Origin: Bacteroidaceae bacterium
GTDB lineage: Bacteria; Bacteroidota; Bacteroidia; Bacteroidales; Bacteroidaceae
Length of the DNA: 64,000 bases
Assembly (NCBI GenBank): GCA_017534535.1
Contig: JAFXVZ010000032.1
Span: 1 to 64,000, forward strand
Reading direction: 5' to 3'
The notes below the pieces were generated by a model that searched no databases, was not told the origin of the DNA, and saw nothing but the letters and a program-made list of their open reading frames with translations. Shown here piece after piece: positions 16,480-25,453 of this stretch. The translations under genes and the position numbers were made by a program. Every line of letters begins with the position of its first letter. Position 1 is the stretch's first letter.

Positions 16480-17952
16480 TTATGGTCTTCTGGGACCAAT
16501 GCCTTCTCTTACCTGCACACCATCACCTCGTTCATCATCCCAGAAGTAGTCAAGTTCTTCAAACGAGAGCACATTCACGTTACCTCTGTCGGCTTCCGGA
16601 TGCCACATCTCACAATTGTCGAGCATCACTTTTCTATCTACATAGAACAGGGCACCTCCGTTACGGAAGAAGTGACAACTATTGAACTTGGTATCAGTAG
16701 AGAGATAACCCCACACGCCATTATCATTATCATAGAAATCGCAGTCACGGAATGAGAAGTTTTTGCAATAGTTCAGGTCCATGATACCCTCAGAGCAGTC
16801 GTGAATTAAACAACTGTACATCGTCAGAAAGGAGGAGTTCATACCTATCACACCGTAAGTGCCACAACCATAGAGGTCACAACGATCTAGATAGACTACT
16901 TCGCTATTCTCTACCCTAATTACGCCTCCTGAGCAAATGCTTCCATCAGTATGTCCCATCACCAGATTCTGAAAACTGATGTTATAGCAATCCTTGAGAT
17001 TGAACACATTGGCATAACGAGGATTCACCACAATACTGGAACCTGGCTTGCCAATAATATTGAGATTTCTCACTTTATATAAGGTAAGCTGTCTGCCATC
17101 ATACACTTCCTCGCTGACGATTTTCTCGTTATCCGACTGATACTCGTACATGTCGTAAATCCAATCTCTACCTGGTTCCTGGAACAAAGCTTCATTTTCC
17201 AAATATTCACTCAGGTTGATTTCAGTATCCTCAGCAATGTTGATGATGCGGTTGCTACCCAAGGCTTTGATGAAATCCGCTGTATTGTCCACCTCGAACA
17301 TATCGGCCTCGTCATAGTCGTATTCACCTGCCGATAGGGCCATTCTGAGATAAGAGATAGGCTCTCTGCGGTTGATTTCTGGCACATTTTGCTCACTGAT
17401 GATGAGTTGCAGGTTTGTTTCTTCGATAATACTACGTTTGGTCTTGGCCTCCAACTTAGCTTGCATCCCTTTCAATTCATCCAAAGAGAATCGTCCCAGG
17501 TATTGGATGTTCATCAGAAAGTTTTCCAGCATAAAGTCAATATCCTCATTGTATTCAGCCTCTTGTTCCTGATTGGTCAGGTCTTGCAGGTTGTCGGGGG
17601 TAAGCACCAAGGTACTCACAATGCGTTTCTGTGGATTCCTCACTGCCAGGAAGTACATACCACTCTGACGGATATAGTTCACTTCCCACCCTGCTTCGGC
17701 ACGTTGGAAAGGACGTTCACCCTCACCTGTAATGAAATACTGACCATCTTTGTTGTCTAGCAGTAAATCAAAGGTGTTGCCTATGGTGCCAAACTCGTCT
17801 TCACCAACTAAGTGGACAGCTCCCACTTCGGGGTTCACCTTCACAGCTTCATAGCGGTATCTGCCGTCCCAAAACACATCGCCCACCTTAATGGTCTGTG
17901 CCTGAATCATTACGGCAGATAACAAACCTATTAAAAATACAATCTTTCTCAT
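16480..17952 (-). CDS. Secreted right-handed beta-helix protein, paralogue 2
   Basis: 490 residues, signal peptide MRKIVFLIGLLSAVMIQAQ. Same plan as its neighbours: VFWDGRYRYEAVKV near the N-terminus, the helical segment YLGRFSLDELKGMQAKLEAK, KALGSNRIINIAEDTEINL, DGRQLTLYKVRNLNIIG, then helix coils with LDRCDLYGCGTYGVIG and HDCSEGIMDLNYCKN. The 14-bp and 9-bp gaps to the adjacent paralogues point to one transcript. The recurring DLYGCGTYG coil is the strongest shared mark of the family. Function is unknown; a carbohydrate- or surface-binding role is only an inference from the fold. Confidence 0.8.
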   Translation of the reverse strand: MRKIVFLIGLLSAVMIQAQTIKVGDVFWDGRYRYEAVKVNPEVGAVHLVGEDEFGTIGNTFDLLLDNKDGQYFITGEGERPFQRAEAGWEVNYIRQSGMYFLAVRNPQKRIVSTLVLTPDNLQDLTNQEQEAEYNEDIDFMLENFLMNIQYLGRFSLDELKGMQAKLEAKTKRSIIEETNLQLIISEQNVPEINRREPISYLRMALSAGEYDYDEADMFEVDNTADFIKALGSNRIINIAEDTEINLSEYLENEALFQEPGRDWIYDMYEYQSDNEKIVSEEVYDGRQLTLYKVRNLNIIGKPGSSIVVNPRYANVFNLKDCYNISFQNLVMGHTDGSICSGGVIRVENSEVVYLDRCDLYGCGTYGVIGMNSSFLTMYSCLIHDCSEGIMDLNYCKNFSFRDCDFYDNDNGVWGYLSTDTKFNSCHFFRNGGALFYVDRKVMLDNCEMWHPEADRGNVNVLSFEELDYFWDDERGDGVQVREGIGPRRP

Positions 17953-17966
17953 ATTTCAGAATTTAT

Positions 17967-20039
17967 TTAGTCAGGCAAATCGTACCAAGTGGGTTGCCAG
18001 TCAGCAAAATTCCACTTGATAGCACGATGGATAATTTTATCACCTTGATCTTGGGAAATCTCCTTATTATCCAGCATATAGGACGTGTTGCCATTTTTCT
18101 TCGTTCCAGCCAACACGTGGAGAATGGTACTGTTCATCAACTGTATGGCGATGGTTGCTTGGTTGTTGCCTGAATAGCCTCTGAACACCACCCAGTTACC
18201 CTCCAAAATAACATCAGCATAGAAATCCTGACTCTCTATCCCCAAAATAACGGGGAAGCCAGCCTGCTGACCATACCACGCACCATGCTTGTTGTCGCGA
18301 TTGCGGAAGCAAATCTCAGGGGTACCATCATTATCCAAATCAATGGGTGCATACTTGTTAAATCGCTTATGTTCGAAATTGGTGCCAGTCTCTTCGTAAT
18401 CACTGAGCACTCGCGCATAGTTCTCGAAATACACAGCCAGTGATGGGTCATATTCATCGAAGCCCTTACCGTCTTCATTGAGGCCGCCTTCGCCAATCTT
18501 TTGCGGACCCACATCCTCTCTACGTTTCTCGTTAGCTCCGCGGTCACTGTTCCAGATGTAGTCAATCTCCTCAAAAGAGAGCACATTCTCATTACCTCTT
18601 TCATCCTCAGGTTGCCACATTTCGCAATTATCGATCATGGTCTTGCGGTCAACCATAAACAGTTCGCCCGCATTGCGGAAGAAGCGGCAATTATTGAACT
18701 TCAAGTTTGTGGTATGATAGGTAGATACACCACCCTTATTATCATAGAAGTCGCAGTTCATGAAAGTAGCGCCACTGGTATCCATGAGCCACATAATACC
18801 ATCAGAGCATTCACGAATCACGGTATTAGACATCAGTACGTTAGAACAATTTTCGGTTAGGATGCCGTAAGTGCCGCATCCATAGAGGTCGCAGTTATAG
18901 GCATAGATATTGCTGCTATACTTAGCCCCCAACACAGCACCCATGCAATAGCCATCTTCAGTATGGCCCAATGTGATGTTGTTGAAAGTGATGTCAGAGC
19001 ATTGATACAAGTTGAACACGCAGGCATAACGAGGCTCCACAATAATCTTGGAATCGGTGCCACCCTGAATAGTGAGGTTATTTACCTTATATAAGGTTAG
19101 TTGGCGACCATCATAAACATTCTCGCTGAAGATCCACACTAAGTAATCTTCATATTCATCCATGTCGCCATCTATCCAATTGGTATGGCGATTTTCCATG
19201 AAGAAATCATGTTCATTCAGTATCTTACTCAGGTTCAACGTAGTCCTGTCGGCAATGCGAACTGTTCTGTTGCTACCCAAGGCCAAGATAAACTCCTTTT
19301 CATCGCTCACCGTTACATATTGGTATTCCTCGAAGTCTAAATCTTTGGAGACTAAGTCTTCCACTTCAGCATAGTCGCCATCGGCTTCCACATCCTCAGC
19401 CTCCATCCGAGCATAGAATTCCTCACGGCTCATCAAAGGCTTCAGTCGCTCATTGGGATTCATCGCCAACTCGGTATCAATCAGCTGGATGTTAACCTTA
19501 CCCCTGATGTTCAAGTCGCCCATCTCCTGCAACTGCGCCTTCATCTCCTTGAGTTCCTCAGGTGAGAAGCGACACAAATACTGGGCATCCATCAGATAGG
19601 TGTTGAGCAAATCCTTCACAGGATACTCATCGGCGGTGATGCCATTCAGATATAGCTCTCTCATGCCCTGTAAGTCCTCATTATTTATATGGGTAATCAC
19701 ACTCACAATCCTGCCCTGCGGATTCTTGAAAGCTATGAAAGAAATGTTGTCTTCACTAATGTAGTTCACTTCCCATCCACCTTCTGCTCGCAGGAAAGGA
19801 ATGTAACCTGTGGCATTGAGGAAATACTGATTGCCTTGCCTACCTGGATTCAAGTAGAACTGATAATAGTTATACTCAATGTCGTAACCCTCAAAGTGAG
19901 TAGCACCCGAGGTATTATCCACTTCAGTCACCACAAAGCGAATCCTGCCGTCCCACCAAACTTGGTCTTGCTTAATCACCTGAGCCTGCAGGGCAAGGAA
20001 CGAGCAAATCATTGCTATAAAACACAAAATCTTTTTCAT
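17967..20039 (-). CDS. Secreted right-handed beta-helix protein with C-terminal extension, paralogue 3
   Basis: 690 residues, signal peptide MKKILCFIAMICSFLALQAQ. Residues 20-500 repeat the family architecture (VWWDGRIRFVVTEV, YLCRFSPEELKEMKAQL, ALGSNRTVRIADRTTLNL, NCDLYGCGTYGILTENC). It then carries about 190 extra residues absent from the other two. These include a calcium-loop-like APIDLDNDGTPEICFRN and end in WNFADWQPTWYDLPD. An acidic insert (EDVEADGDYAEVEDLVSKDL) lies before the LGSNR motif. The extension resembles the calcium-loop modules of extracellular proteins, but no enzyme motif is recognised. It is the longest member and lies third in the five-gene run. Confidence 0.8.
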   Translation of the reverse strand: MKKILCFIAMICSFLALQAQVIKQDQVWWDGRIRFVVTEVDNTSGATHFEGYDIEYNYYQFYLNPGRQGNQYFLNATGYIPFLRAEGGWEVNYISEDNISFIAFKNPQGRIVSVITHINNEDLQGMRELYLNGITADEYPVKDLLNTYLMDAQYLCRFSPEELKEMKAQLQEMGDLNIRGKVNIQLIDTELAMNPNERLKPLMSREEFYARMEAEDVEADGDYAEVEDLVSKDLDFEEYQYVTVSDEKEFILALGSNRTVRIADRTTLNLSKILNEHDFFMENRHTNWIDGDMDEYEDYLVWIFSENVYDGRQLTLYKVNNLTIQGGTDSKIIVEPRYACVFNLYQCSDITFNNITLGHTEDGYCMGAVLGAKYSSNIYAYNCDLYGCGTYGILTENCSNVLMSNTVIRECSDGIMWLMDTSGATFMNCDFYDNKGGVSTYHTTNLKFNNCRFFRNAGELFMVDRKTMIDNCEMWQPEDERGNENVLSFEEIDYIWNSDRGANEKRREDVGPQKIGEGGLNEDGKGFDEYDPSLAVYFENYARVLSDYEETGTNFEHKRFNKYAPIDLDNDGTPEICFRNRDNKHGAWYGQQAGFPVILGIESQDFYADVILEGNWVVFRGYSGNNQATIAIQLMNSTILHVLAGTKKNGNTSYMLDNKEISQDQGDKIIHRAIKWNFADWQPTWYDLPD

Positions 20040-20052
20040 AATTATCTTGTTT

Positions 20053-20736
20053 TTAATCTAATCCATTCCATTTTCCTTTGATGCGTTTACACTGTACGTA
20101 GAGCGATGGACAATTGAACACCTTAAAGAGCTCGCTGTCTGAGGTCTTGACAATCTCAATAGAACGTTGCTCAGTGTCCCAGCCCTTGCCCATGATGTAG
20201 ATGTACATCACTGTGCCGTCATAGAGCTGCATCTCCTGATGCTTGTTTGCACTTGCCTTCATATTGATGGTGTAGGGCTTCTTGGGGTTATAGCCGTTCT
20301 CAGGTGTAGCTCCTTCCAAGACTGCTGCAGGGAGATAACGTTGGCGATAAGAGTCGCCCTCACCCACATTCTTGAGTTTCTGACTCACGATGGACATCAC
20401 TGAACTCACATTATTCTCAGCATTGATGAGCTTAATGCACTGTTCGCCCACCTTGCTGTCGCGAGCATACATCTCCATCGCCATCGGCATCATGGCTGCT
20501 GCCCCATAAGGTGTCTCACCCAGAATCTGATATACATATTCAAACTCGTCGTAATCAGATGGAATGTGCGTGAAGGTTACCTTGCCTGTAGCTTTGGAGT
20601 TATACCTGTCGATACTCAGATTACCTTCCATCGTATAGGTGTGACCATTATAAGTGAAGCTTTCTTGTGCTTGACTCATACCCAATGTTCCTATTAGGAA
20701 GCATATCGTCAATAACAGTCTTTTCAATGTTTTCAT
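20053..20736 (-). CDS. Secreted protein of unknown function
   Basis: 227 residues, signal peptide MKTLKRLLLTICFLIGTLGMSQAQ. The mature part starts with a beta-rich YNGHTYTMEGNLSIDRYNSK and has a mixed middle (GAAAMMPMAMEMYARDSKVG) and TMYIYIMGKGWDTEQRSIEI-like strands at the end. It may belong to a Bacteroidales domain of unknown function (DUF6935 is my best guess and is unverified). It lies 19 bp downstream of the CocE hydrolase and 13 bp upstream of the beta-helix triplet, so it is probably co-expressed with them. Confidence 0.65.
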   Translation of the reverse strand: MKTLKRLLLTICFLIGTLGMSQAQESFTYNGHTYTMEGNLSIDRYNSKATGKVTFTHIPSDYDEFEYVYQILGETPYGAAAMMPMAMEMYARDSKVGEQCIKLINAENNVSSVMSIVSQKLKNVGEGDSYRQRYLPAAVLEGATPENGYNPKKPYTINMKASANKHQEMQLYDGTVMYIYIMGKGWDTEQRSIEIVKTSDSELFKVFNCPSLYVQCKRIKGKWNGLD

Positions 20737-20755
20737 AGGCTATTCATTTAGGTGA

Positions 20756-22540
20756 TTATTTCAATAATGGTATTTCAATGCTGCTCTGCGCATCCAAGTA
20801 AAGGGTTTGGTGTGCCACTCGCGTCTTACCTTGCGCCGACCACACGCCAGCATAATTGCTGTGTACGCTATACTGGGGGAAGTCGGACGAGGAGATGTCG
20901 AGGCGAATCTTACTGCCCGGCTGGAGTTGCCACATAATAGGCAAGGATTCGACATGCAGTTCCACCTGACTCCCAGGCTCATAGGTTTGACGAGCTCCCA
21001 ATGGGTTATTGCGGAAACCTAAAGTGGTGATGCCCGTGCGTATGTTGTAGGTCTTGCCATCGGGGAAGACCTCGCTAATCTTGTAGGTGAATGCGGTATC
21101 GTCGCAGTCGGTGCTTACGTGCAAGTTGATTTTCACCTGACCAGCAATGAGCAAGGGCTCTGTCAATGCCTCAGATACGAAGGACAATACATCGGGACGA
21201 TAGCCTACTTCGGGTTGCAATTGGCTACCTCTTCTTGTCGATGAATTAAACAAGGTTTCGCCACCAATGGAGAGGACTGGGTTTGTAGGGTCGTAATCAT
21301 ATTGACAATTGAAAGTTGATGATTGACGATTATCTTTGGTCAATTTACCATCTTTCGCCAAGTAATATACCGCAGTGTTACTATTATCCTTCATAGGCCA
21401 GCTACTTAAGCTATGCCACTTATCCTCACCAATCGCATATACCTTCACATCAGGCTTAGGTTCTTCGCCCTTCACCAACAAGTCATAGAACCACTGGAAC
21501 TGCAAGGTAGTGAGGTTGATATCCGTAGCATGGTCAAACCTACCAATCTGAGGTGTAATGATGTGCGAGTGATTCCAAGCACCTACAATGAGTTGGCTCT
21601 TGGCCTTGGTCTCCTCTGGCAAAAGGTTATAACCCAGAATAGTCCCCTCTTGATGATGGTCGAAATGACCTGCCACTACTACGATAGGCACTTTAATCTT
21701 AGGAGGAATGCTGCGCAGGGTTGCCCAAACACCCTGATGCCAATACGGATCGGTATAATCGGTATGCGAAATCCAATCACGATACCAAGGCAGCTCCACT
21801 CCAAAGAAATGAGTGTCCATCTGCTGCTGAGGCATGTAAGCCATCTGTTCGAAATACACCTTATCCAAGTCGGGTTTGGCAGGCTTCTCCTTGATTTCCT
21901 CGGCATTGTCTATCGCCCAAGCGGTAAGGATGTCTTGACGAAAGGCACCGTTGCTGTAAGCCGAGAGGTGACGGTCAACACCGTAGTGATGTATGAAGAT
22001 GCCCTTTACTTTCTCTGGCAATATATCGGCAATAATCCACGCTGTAAGTGCAGTGTAAGATTCTCCGAACAATCCGATGTTCTTACACCAAGGCTGATCA
22101 GCCACCCAGTTCACGAGTGCCAAACCATCGGAACGCTCATTCACATTGGGCTCATAAACACCTTCCGAGCCACCTTTACCTCTACAATATTGCACAATAT
22201 AAGCAATACCTCTGCGCGCATATGCTTGTCCTAAACGATCTGTATCCTCTAAACCGAGCCAGGTATAAGGGGTACGCATTACCAATACGGGCCAAGGACC
22301 CTGTGTTGTGGGTTTGTAAATGCGCGTCTTGAGATTCAGCCCATCGGCGGTTTGCACATCTATTAATTGGTACGCGTACCCGCACATAGGAGGAGCAATC
22401 TGAGTAGAGTCAGGCACAGCCGACACCGTTGAATGCCTCATCATCTCGCGATAAGCATCCAATTGAGTCTGCGTAAGTTGCTGAGCCTGAGCTACTATAC
22501 ACAACGTCGCCACCCATATTGCAAACAACATTCTATTCAT
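20756..22540 (-). CDS. Secreted CocE/NonD family serine hydrolase (X-Pro peptidase-like), copy 1
   Basis: 594 residues, signal peptide ending VAQAQQ. An alpha/beta-hydrolase core spans about 50-350 with nucleophile motif GLFGESYTA, then VVAGHFDHHQEG and a histidine near GAWNHSHIITPQ. A C-terminal jelly-roll domain (residues about 400-594) is typical of PepX/CocE proteins. Homologues cleave acyl or X-Pro bonds; the real substrate is unknown. A heptamer array (21301-21335) writes NRQSSTFNCQ at the junction of the two domains. A paralogue lies at 49772-51658. It is probably the first gene of the five-gene secreted-protein operon, with a promoter at 22574-22567. Confidence 0.87.
   Translation of the reverse strand: MNRMLFAIWVATLCIVAQAQQLTQTQLDAYREMMRHSTVSAVPDSTQIAPPMCGYAYQLIDVQTADGLNLKTRIYKPTTQGPWPVLVMRTPYTWLGLEDTDRLGQAYARRGIAYIVQYCRGKGGSEGVYEPNVNERSDGLALVNWVADQPWCKNIGLFGESYTALTAWIIADILPEKVKGIFIHHYGVDRHLSAYSNGAFRQDILTAWAIDNAEEIKEKPAKPDLDKVYFEQMAYMPQQQMDTHFFGVELPWYRDWISHTDYTDPYWHQGVWATLRSIPPKIKVPIVVVAGHFDHHQEGTILGYNLLPEETKAKSQLIVGAWNHSHIITPQIGRFDHATDINLTTLQFQWFYDLLVKGEEPKPDVKVYAIGEDKWHSLSSWPMKDNSNTAVYYLAKDGKLTKDNRQSSTFNCQYDYDPTNPVLSIGGETLFNSSTRRGSQLQPEVGYRPDVLSFVSEALTEPLLIAGQVKINLHVSTDCDDTAFTYKISEVFPDGKTYNIRTGITTLGFRNNPLGARQTYEPGSQVELHVESLPIMWQLQPGSKIRLDISSSDFPQYSVHSNYAGVWSAQGKTRVAHQTLYLDAQSSIEIPLLK
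21301..21335 (+). repeat. In-frame heptamer array inside the CocE hydrolase gene
   Basis: Five 7-bp units (ATTGACA, ATTGAAA, GTTGATG, ATTGACG, ATTATCT on the plus strand). On the coding (minus) strand they encode a NRQSSTFNCQ-like peptide in the linker before the jelly-roll domain. Confidence 0.7.
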
Positions 22541-22566
22541 ACATCATCTTAGTCTTTAATTACACA

Positions 22567-22574
22567 CAAAGGTA
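22567..22574 (-). promoter_or_regulatory. -7 box for the CocE / beta-helix operon
   Basis: Minus-strand TACCTTTG matches TAnnTTTG and lies 27 bp before the CocE start. No clear promoter is seen in the short gaps further down the run, which supports a single transcript. Confidence 0.5.
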
Positions 22575-22655
22575 CAAATAAAAAATTGAAACTGCAATGA
22601 ATTGTAGATGTTTTTTCAATGTAATGTCAACACTATACAGGGAAAGACAACCCGA

Positions 22656-22829
22656 ATACAGAAATACAGAATACAGTTTCTTTGGGAAGATGTATCAACG
22701 GTAAGTAAAAAAAGAGAATAATAAATTTTATTATTATATATATAATAAATATTATATATATAATAATAAGTTTTGTTTTGGCAGTTGGATGATGTGTCGC
22801 TGAGAAAACTGTATTCTGTATTTCTGTAT
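22656..22829. repeat. MITE-like element with 24-bp terminal inverted repeats
   Basis: 22656-22679 (starts ATACAGAAATACAGAATACA) is the exact reverse complement of 22806-22829. Nested inside is an AT-only hairpin (22728-22769) with a 19-bp perfect stem and loop AAAT. The right arm lies in the 52-bp sequence that recurs at window positions 1-52. No coding capacity. Confidence 0.75.
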
Positions 22830-22845
22830 CAAAAGGCTAAGACAG
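22794..22845 (+). repeat. 52-bp dispersed repeat, copy 2
   Basis: 51 of 52 bases match positions 1-52. Array D of the 22-nt repeat begins 40 bp downstream, as array C does after copy 1. Confidence 0.85.
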
Positions 22846-22884
22846 ATAGTGCAGTAAGACGTAGGGATGGCCAACACATTAATA

Positions 22885-22950
22885 GCTTGTAGCAAATGCC
22901 CCGATTGACAGAAACAAATGTACTGATTACTTGAAGTAATTGACAGGAGG
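22885..22950 (+). repeat. 22-nt degenerate tandem repeat array D (3 units)
   Basis: Units 22885-22906, 22907-22928 and 22929-22950. Units one and two share AAATG then GATT at the same offsets; unit three is ACTTGAAGTAATTGACAGG-like. The array ends 35 bp before the -33 box of the nitrilase promoter. Confidence 0.7.
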
Positions 22951-22984
22951 TATAGGGACGAAGGAAAAATTAGGTAGAGATATA

Positions 22985-23016
22985 TTTGCATGAATGACAA
23001 ATAATGAGTAGTTTTG
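22985..23016 (+). promoter_or_regulatory. Promoter of the nitrilase/ior gene block
   Basis: TTTG at 22985-22988, a 20-bp spacer and TAGTTTTG at 23009-23016: a full Bacteroidetes -33/-7 promoter. It is 38 bp before the ATG at 23054. Confidence 0.75.
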
Positions 23017-23053
23017 CAACCGAATTTGATTGTCACAAAACAAACTGTTAGTG

Positions 23054-23818
23054 ATGAAAGTGATAATTTTACAACATGATATCAAATGGGCGTGTCCTGC
23101 AGACAACCAACATCATCTGGAGGATCTGTTGATGCAACAGCCGAAAGCCGACCTGTTCGTGCTGACGGAGATGTTCTCAACAGGATTTGCCACAGAGCCT
23201 GAAGGCATTGCAGAAAGCGACGGTTCATCACTGCGCTGGATGCAACAAATGGCAAACAAACTGGATGCAGCGATTGCAGGCAGTGTAGCTACTGAGGAGA
23301 ACGGCCGATTCTACAACCGTTTCTACTTTGTAGAACCCAACGGCCAAGTAACGTGGTACGACAAGCGCCATTTGTTCACATACGGTGGGGAAGACAAGCA
23401 TTTTACACCAGGCAATAAGCGTGTAATTGTGAGTTTCCGTGGGACGAGATTCATGTTGCAGGTTTGCTACGACTTGCGATTCCCTGTGTGGAGCCGCAAC
23501 AGAGGTGACTATGATGCGATTATTTATGTAGCAAGCTGGCCATCGAGCCGCATAGAGGTTTGGAAGACTTTACTACGTGCCAGAGCTATTGAAAATCAAA
23601 GTTTTGTGATAGGTGTTAATCGTATAGGCAAGGATTTGAAGTGTGAATACCAAGGTGGCTCTGCTATTATCGACCCATACGGGCGAACTGTTGCTGAATT
23701 ATTTGATTTTCAAGAGGCTACAGCTATAGCGGAAATTGACATGAACGAGTTAGAGGCTTTCAGAAAGAAGTTTCCCGTGCTGAATGATGCCGACAATTTT
23801 GAAATGAATAAATATTAG
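23054..23818 (+). CDS. Nitrilase-family amidohydrolase (omega-amidase-like)
   Basis: 254 residues of the carbon-nitrogen hydrolase fold with the catalytic triad visible: Glu in VLTEMFSTGF, Lys in WYDKRHLF and Cys in LQVCYDLRFPVW. The DKRHLF and YDLRFPVWSRN context matches the omega-amidase (YafV/Nit2) branch, which hydrolyses alpha-keto-glutaramate-type products of transamination. The ATG at 23054 is preferred to an upstream TTG because of the promoter position. It lies 24 bp before iorA on the same strand, so it may act on side products of the amino-acid transamination encoded there. Cytosolic. Confidence 0.88.
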   Translation: MKVIILQHDIKWACPADNQHHLEDLLMQQPKADLFVLTEMFSTGFATEPEGIAESDGSSLRWMQQMANKLDAAIAGSVATEENGRFYNRFYFVEPNGQVTWYDKRHLFTYGGEDKHFTPGNKRVIVSFRGTRFMLQVCYDLRFPVWSRNRGDYDAIIYVASWPSSRIEVWKTLLRARAIENQSFVIGVNRIGKDLKCEYQGGSAIIDPYGRTVAELFDFQEATAIAEIDMNELEAFRKKFPVLNDADNFEMNKY

Positions 23819-23842
23819 TTAACTATTTGATTATTAATATAC

Positions 23843-25453
23843 ATGGAAAAGAAATTACTTTTAGGAGACGAGGCGATTGCCTTAGGAGCATTACACGCTG
23901 GATTGAGTGGTGTATATGCTTATCCAGGCACCCCATCTACCGAAATCACTGAGTTTATACAGGGCTCTCAGTTGGCAAAAGAACGCCAGGTGAGAAGCCG
24001 CTGGTGTACCAACGAGAAAACAGCTATGGAGGCTGCACTGGGTATGTCCTATATGGGCAAACGTGCCTTAGTATGTATGAAACACGTAGGCTTGAATGTC
24101 TGCGCCGACCCATTTGTAAATAGTGGTATGACGGGTGTCAATGGTGGTGTTATCGTATTGGTGGCAGATGACCCCTCGATGCACTCCTCACAGGACGAGC
24201 AGGATTCACGTTTCTATGGTAAATTTGCGATGATTCCTACTTTCGAGCCATCGAACCAGCAGGAGGCTTACGACATGATGGAGGCAGCTTTTGCCTACTC
24301 TGAGCAGCAGAACTTACCTGTGCTGATGCGTGTTACCACGCGTATGGCGCATAGTCGTGCAGTTGTGGAGGTAAAAAGCGAGGCACGTGAGCAGAACGAG
24401 CTCAACTACAATGCCGTTGCGGCAAACTGGGTGCTGCTTCCCGCCAATGCTCGCAGACGCAACGATGCTGTGACAGCCCAGCAGAAGCAATTGGAAGAGG
24501 ATGCTATCAACTCTACCTTTAATAAATATTGTGAAGGTCAGGACAAGTCATTAGGCATCATCGCCAGTGGAATTGGCTATAACTATGTCAAGGAATGCTT
24601 CCCCAAAGGTAATCCACATCCCGTTTTGAAAATATCACAATATCCATTGCCAAAGGTATTGGTGCGCCGCCTGTTGGACGAATGCGAGAAGGTGCTTATC
24701 GTTGAGGAAGGCCAGCCTTTCATTGAAGATATCGTTCGTGGAGTAAGCGAAAGCCAGAATATCTTGGGCAAGCTCGACGGAACCCTGCCCAGAACGGGTG
24801 AGCTGAACCCTGATATCGTGAAGAAAGCATTTGGTATGGAGAGCGACCAGTGTTTCGCTCCTTGTGAGGATGTTACTCCACGCCCACCTGCACTCTGTAT
24901 GGGTTGCGGTCATCGCGATGTATATACAGCTTTGAACGAAGTGCTGCGTGAATACGAGAATCCTCGCGTCTTCGGCGATATCGGCTGTTATACGCTTGGT
25001 TTCCTGCCTCCATTCCGTGCTATCCATTCGTGCGTTGATATGGGTGCTTCCATAACGATGGCGAAGGGTGCTGCCGATGCCGGTCAGTGGCCTGCCGTTG
25101 CCATCATTGGCGATTCAACCTTTACCCATAGCGGTATGACTGGTCTGCTGGACGCCATCAACGAAAATGCCAACATCACTGTGATTATCAGCGACAACCT
25201 TACCACAGGTATGACGGGCGGTCAGGATTCTGCAGGTACCAACAAGTTCGAGGCCATTTGTCGTGGCTTAGGCTTGAGCGACGAACACCTGAAGGTGGTG
25301 GTTCCTCTGCCAAAGAACATGCCGGAAATCACGCAGATCATCCGTGATGAGATTAACTACAAGGGCACCAGCGTGATTATTCCACGCCGTGAGTGCATGC
25401 AGACCTTGCAGAGACATTTGAAACAGAAAAAAGCACAGGAGGGAAATAAATGA
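23843..25453 (+). CDS. iorA: Indolepyruvate:ferredoxin oxidoreductase, alpha subunit
   Basis: 536 residues. An N-terminal pyruvate-oxidoreductase-type domain (YAYPGTPSTEITEF, GMSYMGKRALVCMKHVGLN) is followed by a thiamine-diphosphate domain with CMGCGHRD, GDIGCYTLG, the GDSTFTHSG metal motif and ISDNLTTGMTGGQ. IorA oxidatively decarboxylates aryl-pyruvates to aryl-acetyl-CoA. The chain stops soon after the TPP domain. The C-terminal two-cluster ferredoxin module of archaeal IorA is absent here, so electrons must leave through another iron-sulfur partner. It overlaps iorB by 4 bp. Confidence 0.94.
   Translation: MEKKLLLGDEAIALGALHAGLSGVYAYPGTPSTEITEFIQGSQLAKERQVRSRWCTNEKTAMEAALGMSYMGKRALVCMKHVGLNVCADPFVNSGMTGVNGGVIVLVADDPSMHSSQDEQDSRFYGKFAMIPTFEPSNQQEAYDMMEAAFAYSEQQNLPVLMRVTTRMAHSRAVVEVKSEAREQNELNYNAVAANWVLLPANARRRNDAVTAQQKQLEEDAINSTFNKYCEGQDKSLGIIASGIGYNYVKECFPKGNPHPVLKISQYPLPKVLVRRLLDECEKVLIVEEGQPFIEDIVRGVSESQNILGKLDGTLPRTGELNPDIVKKAFGMESDQCFAPCEDVTPRPPALCMGCGHRDVYTALNEVLREYENPRVFGDIGCYTLGFLPPFRAIHSCVDMGASITMAKGAADAGQWPAVAIIGDSTFTHSGMTGLLDAINENANITVIISDNLTTGMTGGQDSAGTNKFEAICRGLGLSDEHLKVVVPLPKNMPEITQIIRDEINYKGTSVIIPRRECMQTLQRHLKQKKAQEGNK

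Larger units (their letters stand above)
22541..23053. other. Long divergent intergenic region with palindromic repeat element and 22-nt array
   Basis: Between the divergent CocE and nitrilase genes. It holds the CocE -7 box, a nested inverted-repeat element (22656-22829), the 52-bp dispersed repeat, a 22-nt array and the nitrilase promoter. A 94-codon minus-strand frame here (22752-23036) crosses all of these and is rejected. Confidence 0.7.

Noticed and set aside
22656-22829. Insertion sequence
   Set aside because: There is no transposase reading frame between the inverted repeats; at most it is a non-autonomous element.
22752-23036. 94-codon minus-strand frame in the spacer before the nitrilase gene
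   Set aside because: It crosses the inverted-repeat element, array D and the promoter; its composition is unlike a real protein.
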